Shown: piece by piece, positions 1-8,992 of the stretch | How positions within the stretch are numbered: position 1 is the stretch's first letter | Layout of the letters: the number at the start of each line of letters is the position of its first letter | Translations under genes and position numbers: made by a program | Notes under the pieces: generated by a model | Databases searched by the model: none | Seen by the model: the letters and a program-made list of their open reading frames with translations, nothing else | Told to the model about the DNA's origin: nothing | Source: Cellvibrio sp. UBA7671 | Lineage (GTDB): Bacteria; Pseudomonadota; Gammaproteobacteria; Pseudomonadales; Cellvibrionaceae | NCBI GenBank assembly: GCA_002483145.1 | Contig: DLHJ01000012.1 | Span: forward strand, 186,001 to 250,000 | Length of the DNA: 64,000 nt | Reading direction: 5' to 3'

Positions 1-184
1 GAAGGTAGAAAAATGCGGCGATTATAGCCATCAAACCCGCGCAATGGCAGCGCCTGGTCAAGTTCTGTAAAAATACCTGTGCGACCGGAACGATTCGCTC
101 AACAACAGGACAAAAGCGCGCAGACCGCTACCCTGCTTCCAGGGCACACAACAACAAAAATCGATTAGCAACCAAGGAACACCT

Positions 185-730
185 ATGGATACCCAAGAAA
201 AACTAAGCCCCCTGACCATCGCCCTGCACTGGGTTGTCGCCCTGACCCTGATTGCCCTTATCGGGATCGGCTTTTATATGTCGTGGTATGAGGTTTACCC
301 GTTGTACGACTGGCATAAAGCCTTTGGCGTGCTGATTTTTGCGGTGATTCTGCTGCGCGTGTGGTGGCGGATCAAAAACGGTTGGCCAACGCCAGTGCGT
401 GACTACCCGAAACTCGAACATCGTTTGGCGCAGGCGACCCATTGGGTATTGATTGTTGGCACGGTGCTGATGCCGATCTCGGGCATGATTTATTCCGGTC
501 TGGGCGGTTACGGCATCAAAGTCTTCGGTTGGGTGATGGTGCCGGGCAATAAAAATGCGGAAGGCCAGACTGAACCCTTCCATGCGGGGTTGAGCAGCTT
601 GGGGCAGTTCACCCATGAGTGGCTGGGCTATCTGCTTGCGGTGGCGATCATCCTTCACATTGCCGGTGCAATCAAGCATCACCTGATCGATAAAGACCGC
701 ACGCTTTTGCGCATGCTCGGCCGCAAATAG
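185..730 (+). CDS. Cytochrome b561 family protein
   Basis: A 181-residue integral membrane protein of the diheme cytochrome b561 (CybB-like) family, which passes electrons between the quinone pool and other carriers in the inner membrane. Four hydrophobic helices lie near residues 11-31, 46-62, 85-105 and 145-163. Histidines in ALHWVV, DWHKAF, THWVLI and THEWLGY/LHIAGA fit the usual heme ligands. Full length for the family. It has its own transcription unit and is followed about 80 bases later by a small hairpin terminator. The physiological partner cannot be told from the sequence. Confidence 0.9.
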   Translation: MDTQEKLSPLTIALHWVVALTLIALIGIGFYMSWYEVYPLYDWHKAFGVLIFAVILLRVWWRIKNGWPTPVRDYPKLEHRLAQATHWVLIVGTVLMPISGMIYSGLGGYGIKVFGWVMVPGNKNAEGQTEPFHAGLSSLGQFTHEWLGYLLAVAIILHIAGAIKHHLIDKDRTLLRMLGRK

Positions 731-810
731 CCTTGAATTGGTGCGTTTTGATTGTAGATTTGCGCGCCGAGTAAAGCCCACGTAAACACGGAGTAAATCC
801 AGCGTAAAAG

Positions 811-828
811 CCCGCTTGTGCGGGTTTT
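811..828 (+). terminator. Rho-independent terminator after the b561 gene
   Basis: CCCGC and GCGGG pair around a TTGT loop and are followed by TTTT. The hairpin is short but well placed downstream of the cytochrome b561 gene. Confidence 0.6.
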
Positions 829-951
829 AATCAGCCCCGGTAAGGCCTATGTTGTATTTACAGAGAGAGCGCCAGGAGGGCGATCAAGTCGCCGGATGCA
901 TTTGAATTACGCGCTCCTTCTGGATTACTCATTTTCTTATCGGGGCTTGTT

Positions 952-1518
952 ATGAAAAATTTAAACGTGTTTGCGTTAGCGGCGAGTGACCATTTGGTGC
1001 AGCCAGAAGAGTTTAGCGATGTTCAGGCCACTACCTCCGCGCTGGCGATTCTCACGGATTTCCGCAGCCATAAACCTCATATGGTGGATAGCCATCTGGA
1101 AGCGACTGAAGCGCTGGAAGTGATGTTGGCCGAAGCTGTCAAAACCAAAATTGTGGTGGATGACAGCAAAGAATTTATCGGCGTGATCAGCGTAGACGAC
1201 CTGGCCGACCACAATATGTTGCTCAAACAAATGGCGTTGCACGTCAAACGCGATGAGCTGCTGGTGCGCGATCTAATGCACGCCCGCGCCAATATCCGCG
1301 CCGTTGAATACGATCAATTCAAACATGCGACTGTGGCCGATATCGTTTCTACCCTGAAGAAAACCCATCAGGAATATCTGTTGGTTGTGGATAAAGATGC
1401 GCATCATATTCGCGGCATAGTCTCCTCACGCGATATCGCCAGCCGTTTGCATGCCCCAGTGGAGATCGAGAAAGAGCTGACCTTTGTGGATATTTTTACC
1501 GCGGTAAAAGTGCACTGA
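952..1518 (+). CDS. CBS-domain protein
   Basis: A 188-residue soluble protein made largely of two CBS repeats (about residues 35-90 and 93-180). CBS pairs bind adenine nucleotides and act as energy or ligand sensors. The second repeat shows the usual pattern of LVRDLMHAR followed by YLLVVDKDAHHIRGIVSSRDIASRL. No catalytic domain is attached, so this is a stand-alone CBS protein whose partner is unknown. It is monocistronic, with a strong terminator about 50 bases after the stop. Confidence 0.85.
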   Translation: MKNLNVFALAASDHLVQPEEFSDVQATTSALAILTDFRSHKPHMVDSHLEATEALEVMLAEAVKTKIVVDDSKEFIGVISVDDLADHNMLLKQMALHVKRDELLVRDLMHARANIRAVEYDQFKHATVADIVSTLKKTHQEYLLVVDKDAHHIRGIVSSRDIASRLHAPVEIEKELTFVDIFTAVKVH

Positions 1519-1570
1519 AATACAGCGTACTTACTGCTCGCTTATATTGCTTCATCGTTAACACTCCCTC

Positions 1571-1594
1571 GGCGCCCTGTGGCGCCTTTTTTTT
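1571..1594 (+). terminator. Strong rho-independent terminator
   Basis: GGCGCC, loop CTGT, GGCGCC, then eight T residues. It ends the CBS-protein transcript. Confidence 0.85.
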
Positions 1595-1750
1595 GCATCC
1601 CGTTTTTATAGGGCTGTCCCAAGGCCGGCAAATGGCCCCTTGCGTGCGTTGAGACAGCCTCTTCCCGTAGCAGCTGTTACTTCTTGTAACCCTCGCATCC
1701 TTTTGATTTTGTTGACTTATTTTTTATGTTGGTGACCTTTGTGCGGGGTT

Positions 1751-1873
1751 GGATACCACCTTGCAGGCACTTGGCAAACTGGGACGACGCAGGTCATGGG
1801 GTGGTAGATCCTGTCGCTTAAGGGGTCTTTCCGGGCATGGGAATGCAGCGGTCTCGCAAGGCAGGTGACCCCT
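1751..1873 (+). promoter_or_regulatory. Structured 5' leader of the GH81 gene
   Basis: The 395-base gap before the GH81 gene holds no convincing ORF beyond the CBS terminator but contains two consecutive closed structures. TACCACC (1754-1760) pairs with GGTGGTA (1800-1806), with GGAT/ATCC extending the stem. AGGGGTC (1821-1827) pairs exactly with GACCCCT (1867-1873). The glucanase RBS (TTGAGAGG) follows at about 1901-1908. This may be a regulatory or stabilising RNA leader. I do not recognise a known riboswitch class. Confidence 0.4.
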
Positions 1874-1913
1874 CTAATAATCAATAACAACATTTGTCTT
1901 TTGAGAGGTTCAC

Positions 1914-4900
1914 ATGAAAACCATCTTATCGGCCGCTGCTTTAATGCTGACGGCGACGCACTTATCGGCACAGGTACCCAATCCCCCACCCAGCACCACA
2001 CCCACCAATAATCCGGTAGCTGTGGGCGCGGGTAGTTATCTCACCAATTGGGATGGGCGCATCGATGCGGCGATTCCTGACAACCGCGATGTGCAAGTGA
2101 CCAAACACATCACCACTAATCTCGCTAACCAACCTATGCCCACCAATTCCTGGTGGAGTTCGATCCTCTGGGCGGGTGTAAATGACCCCTGGCAGGATTG
2201 GGGCACACGCGGGTCGCACAATGTCAGTTACGCCCACCCATTTGCGATCAAGCCAGAGCTGAATGGGGTGCGCCTTTATTCGCCGCGGCAGGAGGATTTT
2301 TGGGCGATAGATTATGCCTTTGTCGGCACTATGCCAGCGCCTGCGACCCAGTGGATCAATGGTGTCGAGCATCCGATGCATGAGACGGTGTACTTTAAAG
2401 AGTTGGATTTTGTGTTGGGCAATACGGCGGCGAGCGGCAACTTCAGCGCTAAAGTACACGACTACAGCGACTGGTTTGTCACCACGCGGATGGAGGCGGG
2501 CGCAGGTGCTATGGATCTGACCTTCGGTCACGGATCGCCCTATGTATTTGCCAACTACACCAACGGTAACCCCACCATCAGTTTTGCCAGTCACAGCACC
2601 GCACCGGTTGCGGCGAAAACCCCGGAAGTCTGGTCAGGCACCAGCAGTTCAGCGGTGATTGGATTTTCGGTGCAGGGTCGCAACTACGCGGCATTTGCAC
2701 CGGCGGGCACCAGTTGGACCGGTTTGGGAACCTCCAAAATCACCGCCAATCTACCCGCGGGCAAAAAATACTTTTCGGTTGCCGCATTGCCCAGCCGCGC
2801 GGCACTCGCGCTGATGACCCAATATGCCTACAACCATGTCACTGGTTCGCAGGTAAGTTGGAACTACCGCGCGAGCGACAGTAAGTTGCTCAGCACCTAT
2901 GCGGTCACAACCAACAATTACCCCGAATCGACCGGTACCGGCACCTTGATGGGGCTCTACCCTCATCAATGGCGCAAACTGGCCAGCGGCGCGACCCTTA
3001 CCGGTGAAAGCTATTTCACCCCGCGCGGCAGTATGAAACTGGCGCAAGGCAGTTCATTTACCACGGCGATTACCTACCAAGGGGTGATTCCCGCCATGCC
3101 CGCGCTGACCGATACAGCCGATAAGACCCGTCTCTCCACGCTGGTAAACAACGTGCGCAACGAGACCTTTACCCATCGCGATACCTATTACACCGGCAAG
3201 CGTTTGGGCAAGGTGGCCTCGCTAATCCCGCTGGCACAGCAAACCGGCAATACCGCCGCTGCCACCCAGTTTAAAGATGAGCTTAAATGGCGCTTGGAGG
3301 GATGGTTAAAAGCCGATGTCATCGATGATTTGGAACCATCGCCGTTTGCCAAAAACCTGTTCTACTACAACAGCAACTGGGGCACCATGCTCGGTATTGA
3401 TGGCAGCTTTGGCAGCCTGAAAGAGCTGAACGACCACCATTTCCACTACGGTTATTTTGTGCGTGCGGCGGCAGAATTGGCGCGTAACGACAAAAACTGG
3501 GCGCAACCCCAGCAGTTTGGCGGCATGATCGAGCTATTGATGCGCGACTACGGCAACTGGGAGCGTCCGCGCCATCCGGCCACCAGCGCCACCGGTAAAA
3601 TGTTCCCCTTCCTGCGCAACTTCGACATCTATGCCGGTCACTCCTGGGCATCTGGCCATGCGCGCTTTGGTGCGGGCAACAACAATGAGTCATCATCCGA
3701 GGCGATGAATGCCTGGACCGCGATGATCCTTTGGGGAGAAGAGACGGGTAATACTGCGGTGCGCGATGCCGGTATCTTCCTCTACACCACCGAGATGACG
3801 GCGATCCAGGAATACTGGAACAACGTCTACGGCACCAACTATCACCCCACCTACACCAAGCCTATGGCGTCATTGGTCTGGGGTGGCAAAACTGACTATG
3901 CCACCTGGTTTAGTGGTCAGGCGGAAGCCATGCACGGCATCATTTTGTTGCCGATCCAGTCAGGCTCGCTCTATCTGGGCCAATTCCCGGACTACGCCAA
4001 AACCAATTTTGACTTTATGGCTAATGGCCGCACCATGTTTACCATGTGGGACGCGATTTTTTATGCCTACCAAGCGGTTTATGATCCGGTGACGGCACTG
4101 GCCAATTTCAATGCGAATGAAGGCCGGATGCGCAACTCAATTGCCGGGCCTGCCTGTGCAACTGAAGAGGGTAACTCACTAGCTAATACCTACGCCTGGA
4201 TCAAAACCTTTCACCGTTTTGGGCGCATCGATAACCAGGTAGTCGCAACCAATCACGCCAGCTTTGCGGTATTCCGCACCGCTAATGAGCGCACCTACGT
4301 GGCCTACAACGCAAGCGCTACCGATGCCAAAAACGTGACCTTTAACGACGGCACCAGTTTGCTGGTCAGCCCGGGAGAACTGAAGGTTTATACCAGTGTG
4401 GTTGTGCCGGTATCGTCCAGCAGTGTGTCTAGCAGCAGTGCAGTAGTGCCCAGCACTAGCAGTTCGGTGCCTGGGACATCAGCTAGCAGTCGGTCGTCAT
4501 CAAGCCACAGTACTCAGTCGTCCTGCAGTTCAGGCTTCTGTGGTCCATCGTCGGTTAGCTCTTCATCACGTAGCTCGTCATCCGTATCCAGCTCCTCCTC
4601 GTCAGTAGTGACTACGGGAGTGGTGCAAATGACCGCTTTGGCCAACGGCGGCATGCAGTTCAGTGTTCGTGTTAACGAGCGTAAGCAGCAAGTACATTTG
4701 TTTGCGCGTCGCAATGGCGGCCAGGACTTTGTGGTGATCGACCTGCAGGCGCAAGCTGGTGGTGAAGTAAATAATGGCGATGGAACCTACACCTACCAAG
4801 CTAGCCGCACCGGTGCTTATGTAGCGGGCGATTTGGTTGAGGCGCGCTTCTACACCTTCACTCCTGCTAGCGGCCAAATGTTCCTGCCGGGTCCAGGTGA

Positions 4901-5369
4901 AAATAGCTGGAGATCAGTGACCTATGGGGCAGCCGCATCCTCGTCGGCTCCATCGAGTATGTCCAGCTCGTCGATACTGCCCAGCAGTTCGTCAGTGCCG
5001 TCAAGTAGGTCGTCAGTACCGTCGAGTCTGTCCAGCTCTTCAGTGTCATCCAGCAGTTCGTCGGCATCGACTACCGGGTACACAGCGACAGCGGTAATGC
5101 CCAATGGTGCACCTGTGGCCTACACCACCACTGCGACCTATGTTAACGGCGGGGTAAAAATCACCTTTACGACCAGTGAAAATCTCAACTGGGCATGGTG
5201 CTTTACCCCTGGCTGGAACAACATGACCCGTGTTGTCGGAAACAGTTTTGAGGTCACTATCCCTAATGTGACTCCCGGTTCTGCTATCAACTACTACTTC
5301 ACCGTAAATACAGCAACGCGCGGTGAAGCCAACAATAACAACCAGCCCCATCAGTGGACGGTTCAATAA
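1914..5369 (+). CDS. Secreted endo-beta-1,3-glucanase, GH81, multimodular
   Basis: An 1151-residue secreted glycoside hydrolase predicted to cut beta-1,3-glucans such as laminarin, curdlan or fungal and algal walls. A signal peptide (MKTILSAAALMLTATHLSAQ) precedes a GH81 catalytic region reaching to about residue 825. Family signatures are DHHFHYGYF near residue 505 (acid region) and GNNNESSSEAMNAW near 590-600, whose Glu residues include the base in this family. Polyserine linkers at about 830-898 and 1007-1052 separate two small beta-rich modules (about 899-1006 and 1053-1151). These are probably carbohydrate-binding modules, but I cannot assign CBM families. Serine linkers of this kind are typical of Cellvibrio secreted enzymes. 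Confidence 0.92.
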   Translation: MKTILSAAALMLTATHLSAQVPNPPPSTTPTNNPVAVGAGSYLTNWDGRIDAAIPDNRDVQVTKHITTNLANQPMPTNSWWSSILWAGVNDPWQDWGTRGSHNVSYAHPFAIKPELNGVRLYSPRQEDFWAIDYAFVGTMPAPATQWINGVEHPMHETVYFKELDFVLGNTAASGNFSAKVHDYSDWFVTTRMEAGAGAMDLTFGHGSPYVFANYTNGNPTISFASHSTAPVAAKTPEVWSGTSSSAVIGFSVQGRNYAAFAPAGTSWTGLGTSKITANLPAGKKYFSVAALPSRAALALMTQYAYNHVTGSQVSWNYRASDSKLLSTYAVTTNNYPESTGTGTLMGLYPHQWRKLASGATLTGESYFTPRGSMKLAQGSSFTTAITYQGVIPAMPALTDTADKTRLSTLVNNVRNETFTHRDTYYTGKRLGKVASLIPLAQQTGNTAAATQFKDELKWRLEGWLKADVIDDLEPSPFAKNLFYYNSNWGTMLGIDGSFGSLKELNDHHFHYGYFVRAAAELARNDKNWAQPQQFGGMIELLMRDYGNWERPRHPATSATGKMFPFLRNFDIYAGHSWASGHARFGAGNNNESSSEAMNAWTAMILWGEETGNTAVRDAGIFLYTTEMTAIQEYWNNVYGTNYHPTYTKPMASLVWGGKTDYATWFSGQAEAMHGIILLPIQSGSLYLGQFPDYAKTNFDFMANGRTMFTMWDAIFYAYQAVYDPVTALANFNANEGRMRNSIAGPACATEEGNSLANTYAWIKTFHRFGRIDNQVVATNHASFAVFRTANERTYVAYNASATDAKNVTFNDGTSLLVSPGELKVYTSVVVPVSSSSVSSSSAVVPSTSSSVPGTSASSRSSSSHSTQSSCSSGFCGPSSVSSSSRSSSSVSSSSSSVVTTGVVQMTALANGGMQFSVRVNERKQQVHLFARRNGGQDFVVIDLQAQAGGEVNNGDGTYTYQASRTGAYVAGDLVEARFYTFTPASGQMFLPGPGENSWRSVTYGAAASSSAPSSMSSSSILPSSSSVPSSRSSVPSSLSSSSVSSSSSSASTTGYTATAVMPNGAPVAYTTTATYVNGGVKITFTTSENLNWAWCFTPGWNNMTRVVGNSFEVTIPNVTPGSAINYYFTVNTATRGEANNNNQPHQWTVQ

Positions 5370-5430
5370 CCTTGTAGTGAATTGATCACCAGGGACTAGT
5401 GCGTCGACAGGAGGGATCTTGTGAATTACC

Positions 5431-5460
5431 AACCGGCACCTGCAAAGGTGCCGGTTTTTT
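5431..5460 (+). terminator. Rho-independent terminator after GH81 gene
   Basis: AACCGGCACC and GGTGCCGGTT form a perfect 10-bp stem with a TGCAAA loop, followed by a T run. Confidence 0.9.
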
Positions 5461-5544
5461 ACATTAAGGCACTGCTGGAATACTGTGTCCATCGCACTTT
5501 TCCGGTAAGCTGCGCGCACTTTTAGTTGTACTGGCGCAGGCTCC

Positions 5545-6429
5545 ATGAAAGACCATCTGGCTCCCCTGATTTTTAAACTGCTCGCCTTGCTACCGCTTGG
5601 CATGTTGCGAGCGCTGGGTAGTGCCGTTGGTTTAATGATGTGGTTGCTTAATGGCCGCGCCGCCAAAGTAACGCGCGAGAATATCGCGCTCTGTTTTCCT
5701 GAATTATCTCCCGCTCAACAAACAACGCTCACCCGCCAAAGCTTGCAAGAAACCGCTAAAACGGCGATGGAAGCCGGTGCCATTTGGCGCAATTCCTGGG
5801 CGTGGTTGCAGGGCAAGATTGTGGCGCTGGAGGGCGATGAAATCCTCCGCGCAAAGCTTGCGGAAGGGAAGGGGGTGCTGGTGCTGGCGCCGCATCACGG
5901 CAATTGGGAAGTGGTTGCGCCTTATCTGGCCAGCGTCGCCAACCTGACTGCTATGTACCAGCCGCTCGATAATCCGAAAATGGACGAGCTGGTGTTGGCC
6001 GGGCGCAGCAAACTCAATATCACCATGGCACCCACCAATCGCAAAGGCGTGATGATGCTCTTCAAGGCACTGCAGAACGGCACTATTGTTGGCATCCTGC
6101 CCGACCAGGTACCGGGGCGCGATGCGGGCGGGGAGATAGCCCCCTTTTTTGGTCAGCCAGCGTTGACGATGACACTGGTGCATGGGTTGATCCAGCGAAC
6201 TGGCTGCGCTGTTTGTTCCTGCTATGCCGAGCGTGTGGCGGGCGGTTTCAAGCTGGTGGTGATGGCGGCTGACGAACAGATTTACAGCGAAGAACAGTTC
6301 GCTTCGGTTACGGGTTTGAATGCCAGTGTGGCCGCCTGTGTGCGCCGCGCGCCTGCGCAGTACCAATGGGAATACAAGCGTTTCCGCCGATTGCCGGAAC
6401 CTTATCCCAAGCGCTACCAGTTCAAATAG
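5545..6429 (+). CDS. LpxL/HtrB-type lysophospholipid (lipid A) acyltransferase
   Basis: A 294-residue inner-membrane acyltransferase of the LpxL/LpxM (HtrB) family, which transfers secondary acyl chains from acyl-ACP to lipid A precursors. The catalytic HX4E motif is visible as HHGNWE near residue 117. A hydrophobic N-terminal segment with positively charged flanks (about residues 8-32) would anchor it in the membrane. LPDQVPGRDAGGEIAPFFG is a second conserved block. Length is typical (about 290-310). Which acylation step it performs cannot be decided here. Confidence 0.85.
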   Translation: MKDHLAPLIFKLLALLPLGMLRALGSAVGLMMWLLNGRAAKVTRENIALCFPELSPAQQTTLTRQSLQETAKTAMEAGAIWRNSWAWLQGKIVALEGDEILRAKLAEGKGVLVLAPHHGNWEVVAPYLASVANLTAMYQPLDNPKMDELVLAGRSKLNITMAPTNRKGVMMLFKALQNGTIVGILPDQVPGRDAGGEIAPFFGQPALTMTLVHGLIQRTGCAVCSCYAERVAGGFKLVVMAADEQIYSEEQFASVTGLNASVAACVRRAPAQYQWEYKRFRRLPEPYPKRYQFK

Positions 6430-6538
6430 GCGGCTAAGGTTAAATCCAGCTGCAGTGGTGTCTTAGCGGGTTTCAGCGGCTACAATTAGCCCACTGTTTT
6501 TTTTAATAACTATTTTCCTGATATTTCTGGTTGTTGTG

Positions 6539-7360
6539 ATGAATAAAAAATCTGTTTTGATGATGCGCCATCCCTTGCGCAATCTGGCGTTGGTGACACT
6601 GGCGATCACATCGCTCGGTGCCTGTACCCAGCAAAAAGCACAGCAGCAATTGCAGGCCGAGTTGAACGCCTCCAAAGCCTGTATCGCCAAGCAGGAGCTG
6701 CAGGCCCAGCAAGTCAGCGGGCAGCAGGTTGAAATCCTGCGTCAGCTGCAGGCAGTGCAACAACAACTGGTGGTGCAGCAACAGGCAATTGAAGCCAAAC
6801 CGCAGATTATCGAGCGCGCTGCGCCGCAAGTAGCCTGCCCGCCAGTACCGGCGGCCAACAGCAAAAAAAATCAGGCGAAAGAACAACCGCAGACCGATAA
6901 ACAAATCGTGGGCTTGCGCGAGCAGGCATTGATCGCGGGGTTGAATATAGTGATGCAAGCGCGCATCAGCACCAATGTTGCCAACTCGGTAGTAGACGCG
7001 CGCAATATCCAGATGTTTGAGCGCAACGGCGAAGAGTGGGTACGTTTCACGATTTACAATCCCGAGACCAAAGAGCCCCATGTCCTGGAGCGCAAGCGTC
7101 TGCGTTTCCAAACCGTGCAGACCGCCAACCCCACACCTGACCGCCGCCCGGTTGTTGAGATTCGCTTCACCATCGGCAAACTCACCCAGAAAGGTGAATT
7201 TATCCTCGCCGACCGCAGCACATCTGAATATCCCATCCTGATCGGCCGCAATTTACTGCGTGATGTGATGCTGGTGGATGTGAGCGGCAATAACCTCGCG
7301 CCGCTGGTGCGGGTCGATGACGCTGCCAGCAGTGCCAGCTCATCCGCCGCGAAAAAATAA
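6539..7360 (+). CDS. Lipoprotein with retropepsin-like (RimK-associated 'zinc protease') domain, catalytic Asp lost
   Basis: A 273-residue predicted lipoprotein with lipobox LGAC at residues 27-30. A glutamine-rich helical region (about 35-85) leads to a C-terminal domain matching the PF05618 family, called ATP-dependent zinc protease but having a pepsin-like fold. ARNIQMFERNGEEWVRF, RRPVVEIRF and ADRSTSEYPILIGRNLL are the family's conserved blocks. At the position of the usual DTGA active site this protein reads S144-T-N-V, so the catalytic Asp is missing and it is probably a non-enzymatic member. The ATG at 6539 is preferred over GTG 6536. It starts a three-gene cassette with a membrane transglutaminase-like protein and a RimK-like ligase. 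Confidence 0.75.
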   Translation: MNKKSVLMMRHPLRNLALVTLAITSLGACTQQKAQQQLQAELNASKACIAKQELQAQQVSGQQVEILRQLQAVQQQLVVQQQAIEAKPQIIERAAPQVACPPVPAANSKKNQAKEQPQTDKQIVGLREQALIAGLNIVMQARISTNVANSVVDARNIQMFERNGEEWVRFTIYNPETKEPHVLERKRLRFQTVQTANPTPDRRPVVEIRFTIGKLTQKGEFILADRSTSEYPILIGRNLLRDVMLVDVSGNNLAPLVRVDDAASSASSSAAKK

Positions 7361-7426
7361 TGTATCAATACTAGCGCCGGCCATCCGCGCCGGCGTTGCA
7401 AGGCCCGCCTTTAAGGAAACCGATTC

Positions 7427-8992
7427 ATGAAAAAACCTTCACGCGCCCCCTTTTACGCCGTTATCGGCCTGCTTGCGCTGGTCGGGCTGACCACTGCCTG
7501 GATGCGTCATCACCAGATGGAAATTCCCTTCACCCCCGGGGTGCAAAAACCCGTGTGGCTGATTGAGGCGCGCATCGATTTTGATGCGACCGGCGAGCCG
7601 GTTACCGCGCGTTTGGGTTTGCCCGATGATCCACCCGGCTATCGCAGCTTCAGTGAGCAGGCTGCCGCACCCGGTTACGGCTATTCAGTGGTGAGCGAAA
7701 ACGGCGTGCGTCGCGGTGAATGGTCCAAGCGCGAAGCGGTAGGTCCGCAGACGATTTATTACAAAACCCAATTTATCGAAGTGGATTCAAGCCCTGCTGT
7801 GCCCGCGCCCTTTGAAGTGCCCAAAGCGGCCCACGTCGATTGGGACGGTTCCTCGCAGGAGACTGCTGCCCAGCAAGTGCTGGACACCGCCTACGCCAAG
7901 TCCAGCACCCCGCAAAGTCTGGCGCGTGAACTGATCAAACTGCTCAACTCAGACACCCTCGACCAAAACTCGGCGCTGCTGCTCTCAGCGCAAACCGAAA
8001 AATCGGCGCTGCTTGAAAAGCTGATTAACCAAGCCGGCATAGCCGCGCGTCCGGCGCTGGGTTTGTATCTGGAAGATGCCCGTCGCCACCAAAACCTGAC
8101 CCGCCTGGTACAGGTGTACGACGGTGAAGACTGGGTGTTGTTCAATCCCTACACCGGCGAGCAGGGCGTACCTGAGAACCTGTTGCTCTGGCATACCGGC
8201 GGCGAATCGATTCTGGATGTGGCAGGCGGCAACCGTTCGCGCGTGAGTTTCTCGATGATCCACCAAACCGTACCGGCGCTGGATCTGATCAAGGCCCAAT
8301 ACAAAGACAGTGTGTTCAGCGTGCTCAGCATCCAGCACCTGCCAATTGAAGAGCAGAGCATGTTCAAGCTGTTGCTGCTGTTGCCGATCGGCGCGTTAGT
8401 CGTGGTGTTTATGCGCATCATCATAGGCCTTAAAACCTCGGGCACCTTTATGCCGATTTTAATCGCCATGGCCTTTTTGCAGACGTCATTGGTGTTGGGG
8501 GTGGTGAGTTTTGTATCGGTGGTTGCCATGGGGCTGGTGCTGCGCACCTATTTATCGCGGCTCAACCTACTACTGATTTCACGGATTGCGACGCTAGTGG
8601 TGCTGGTGATATTTATCATCTCGGCGCTCAGTTTGATCGGCTACCAGATGGGCTTTAATACCGGCATGACTATCACATTCTTCCCGATGATCATCATCGC
8701 CTGGACGATTGAGCGTATGTCGATCCTGTGGGAAGAAGAGGGTCCTAAAGAAGTGATGGTGCAGGGTGGTGGCAGTCTGTTGGTAGCGGTGCTCGCTTAT
8801 ACCCTGATGCAATTCTCGCTGGTCGGCCACCTGACCTTTAACTTCCCCGAGCTGAATCTGGTGGCGTTGGCGCTGATCATGTTGATGGGTCAATACACTG
8901 GCTACAAACTCTCCGAGCTGCGCCGTTTCCGCGCCATGGTGGATAACGCCAATACCGGCAAGCTGACTGATAGCAGCAAGGGAGCCGATTAA
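7427..8992 (+). CDS. Inactive transglutaminase fused to multi-pass membrane domain
   Basis: A 521-residue inner-membrane protein. An N-terminal helix (about residues 8-25) is followed by a periplasmic transglutaminase-like region (about 150-250) and a C-terminal block of about seven hydrophobic helices (about 315-500). This is the Transglut_i_TM/7TM_transglut architecture. The transglutaminase triad appears lost: Ser at the Cys position (EKSALLEKL), no His before VQVYDGEDW, and FNP where FDP is expected. Its stop overlaps the start of the ATP-grasp gene by one base, so the two are translationally coupled. By context it may present or bind a peptide or glutamate-modified substrate. Confidence 0.85.
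   Translation: MKKPSRAPFYAVIGLLALVGLTTAWMRHHQMEIPFTPGVQKPVWLIEARIDFDATGEPVTARLGLPDDPPGYRSFSEQAAAPGYGYSVVSENGVRRGEWSKREAVGPQTIYYKTQFIEVDSSPAVPAPFEVPKAAHVDWDGSSQETAAQQVLDTAYAKSSTPQSLARELIKLLNSDTLDQNSALLLSAQTEKSALLEKLINQAGIAARPALGLYLEDARRHQNLTRLVQVYDGEDWVLFNPYTGEQGVPENLLLWHTGGESILDVAGGNRSRVSFSMIHQTVPALDLIKAQYKDSVFSVLSIQHLPIEEQSMFKLLLLLPIGALVVVFMRIIIGLKTSGTFMPILIAMAFLQTSLVLGVVSFVSVVAMGLVLRTYLSRLNLLLISRIATLVVLVIFIISALSLIGYQMGFNTGMTITFFPMIIIAWTIERMSILWEEEGPKEVMVQGGGSLLVAVLAYTLMQFSLVGHLTFNFPELNLVALALIMLMGQYTGYKLSELRRFRAMVDNANTGKLTDSSKGAD

Noticed and set aside
1765-1800. Possible c-di-GMP-I (GEMM) riboswitch before the GH81 gene
   Set aside because: GGCAAAC and GGGACG-like strings occur, but the hairpin that must lie between them with a GNRA loop is missing, so the fold does not match.
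4404-5069. Polyserine-coding repeats as a mobile or CRISPR-like repeat
   Set aside because: They are in-frame Ser-rich linkers (TCG/AGC/TCC codons) inside one large protein.
7375-7395. CGCCGG/CCGGCG hairpin between the lipoprotein and transglutaminase genes as a terminator
   Set aside because: The stem is only six bases with no T run, and the genes appear to form one cassette.
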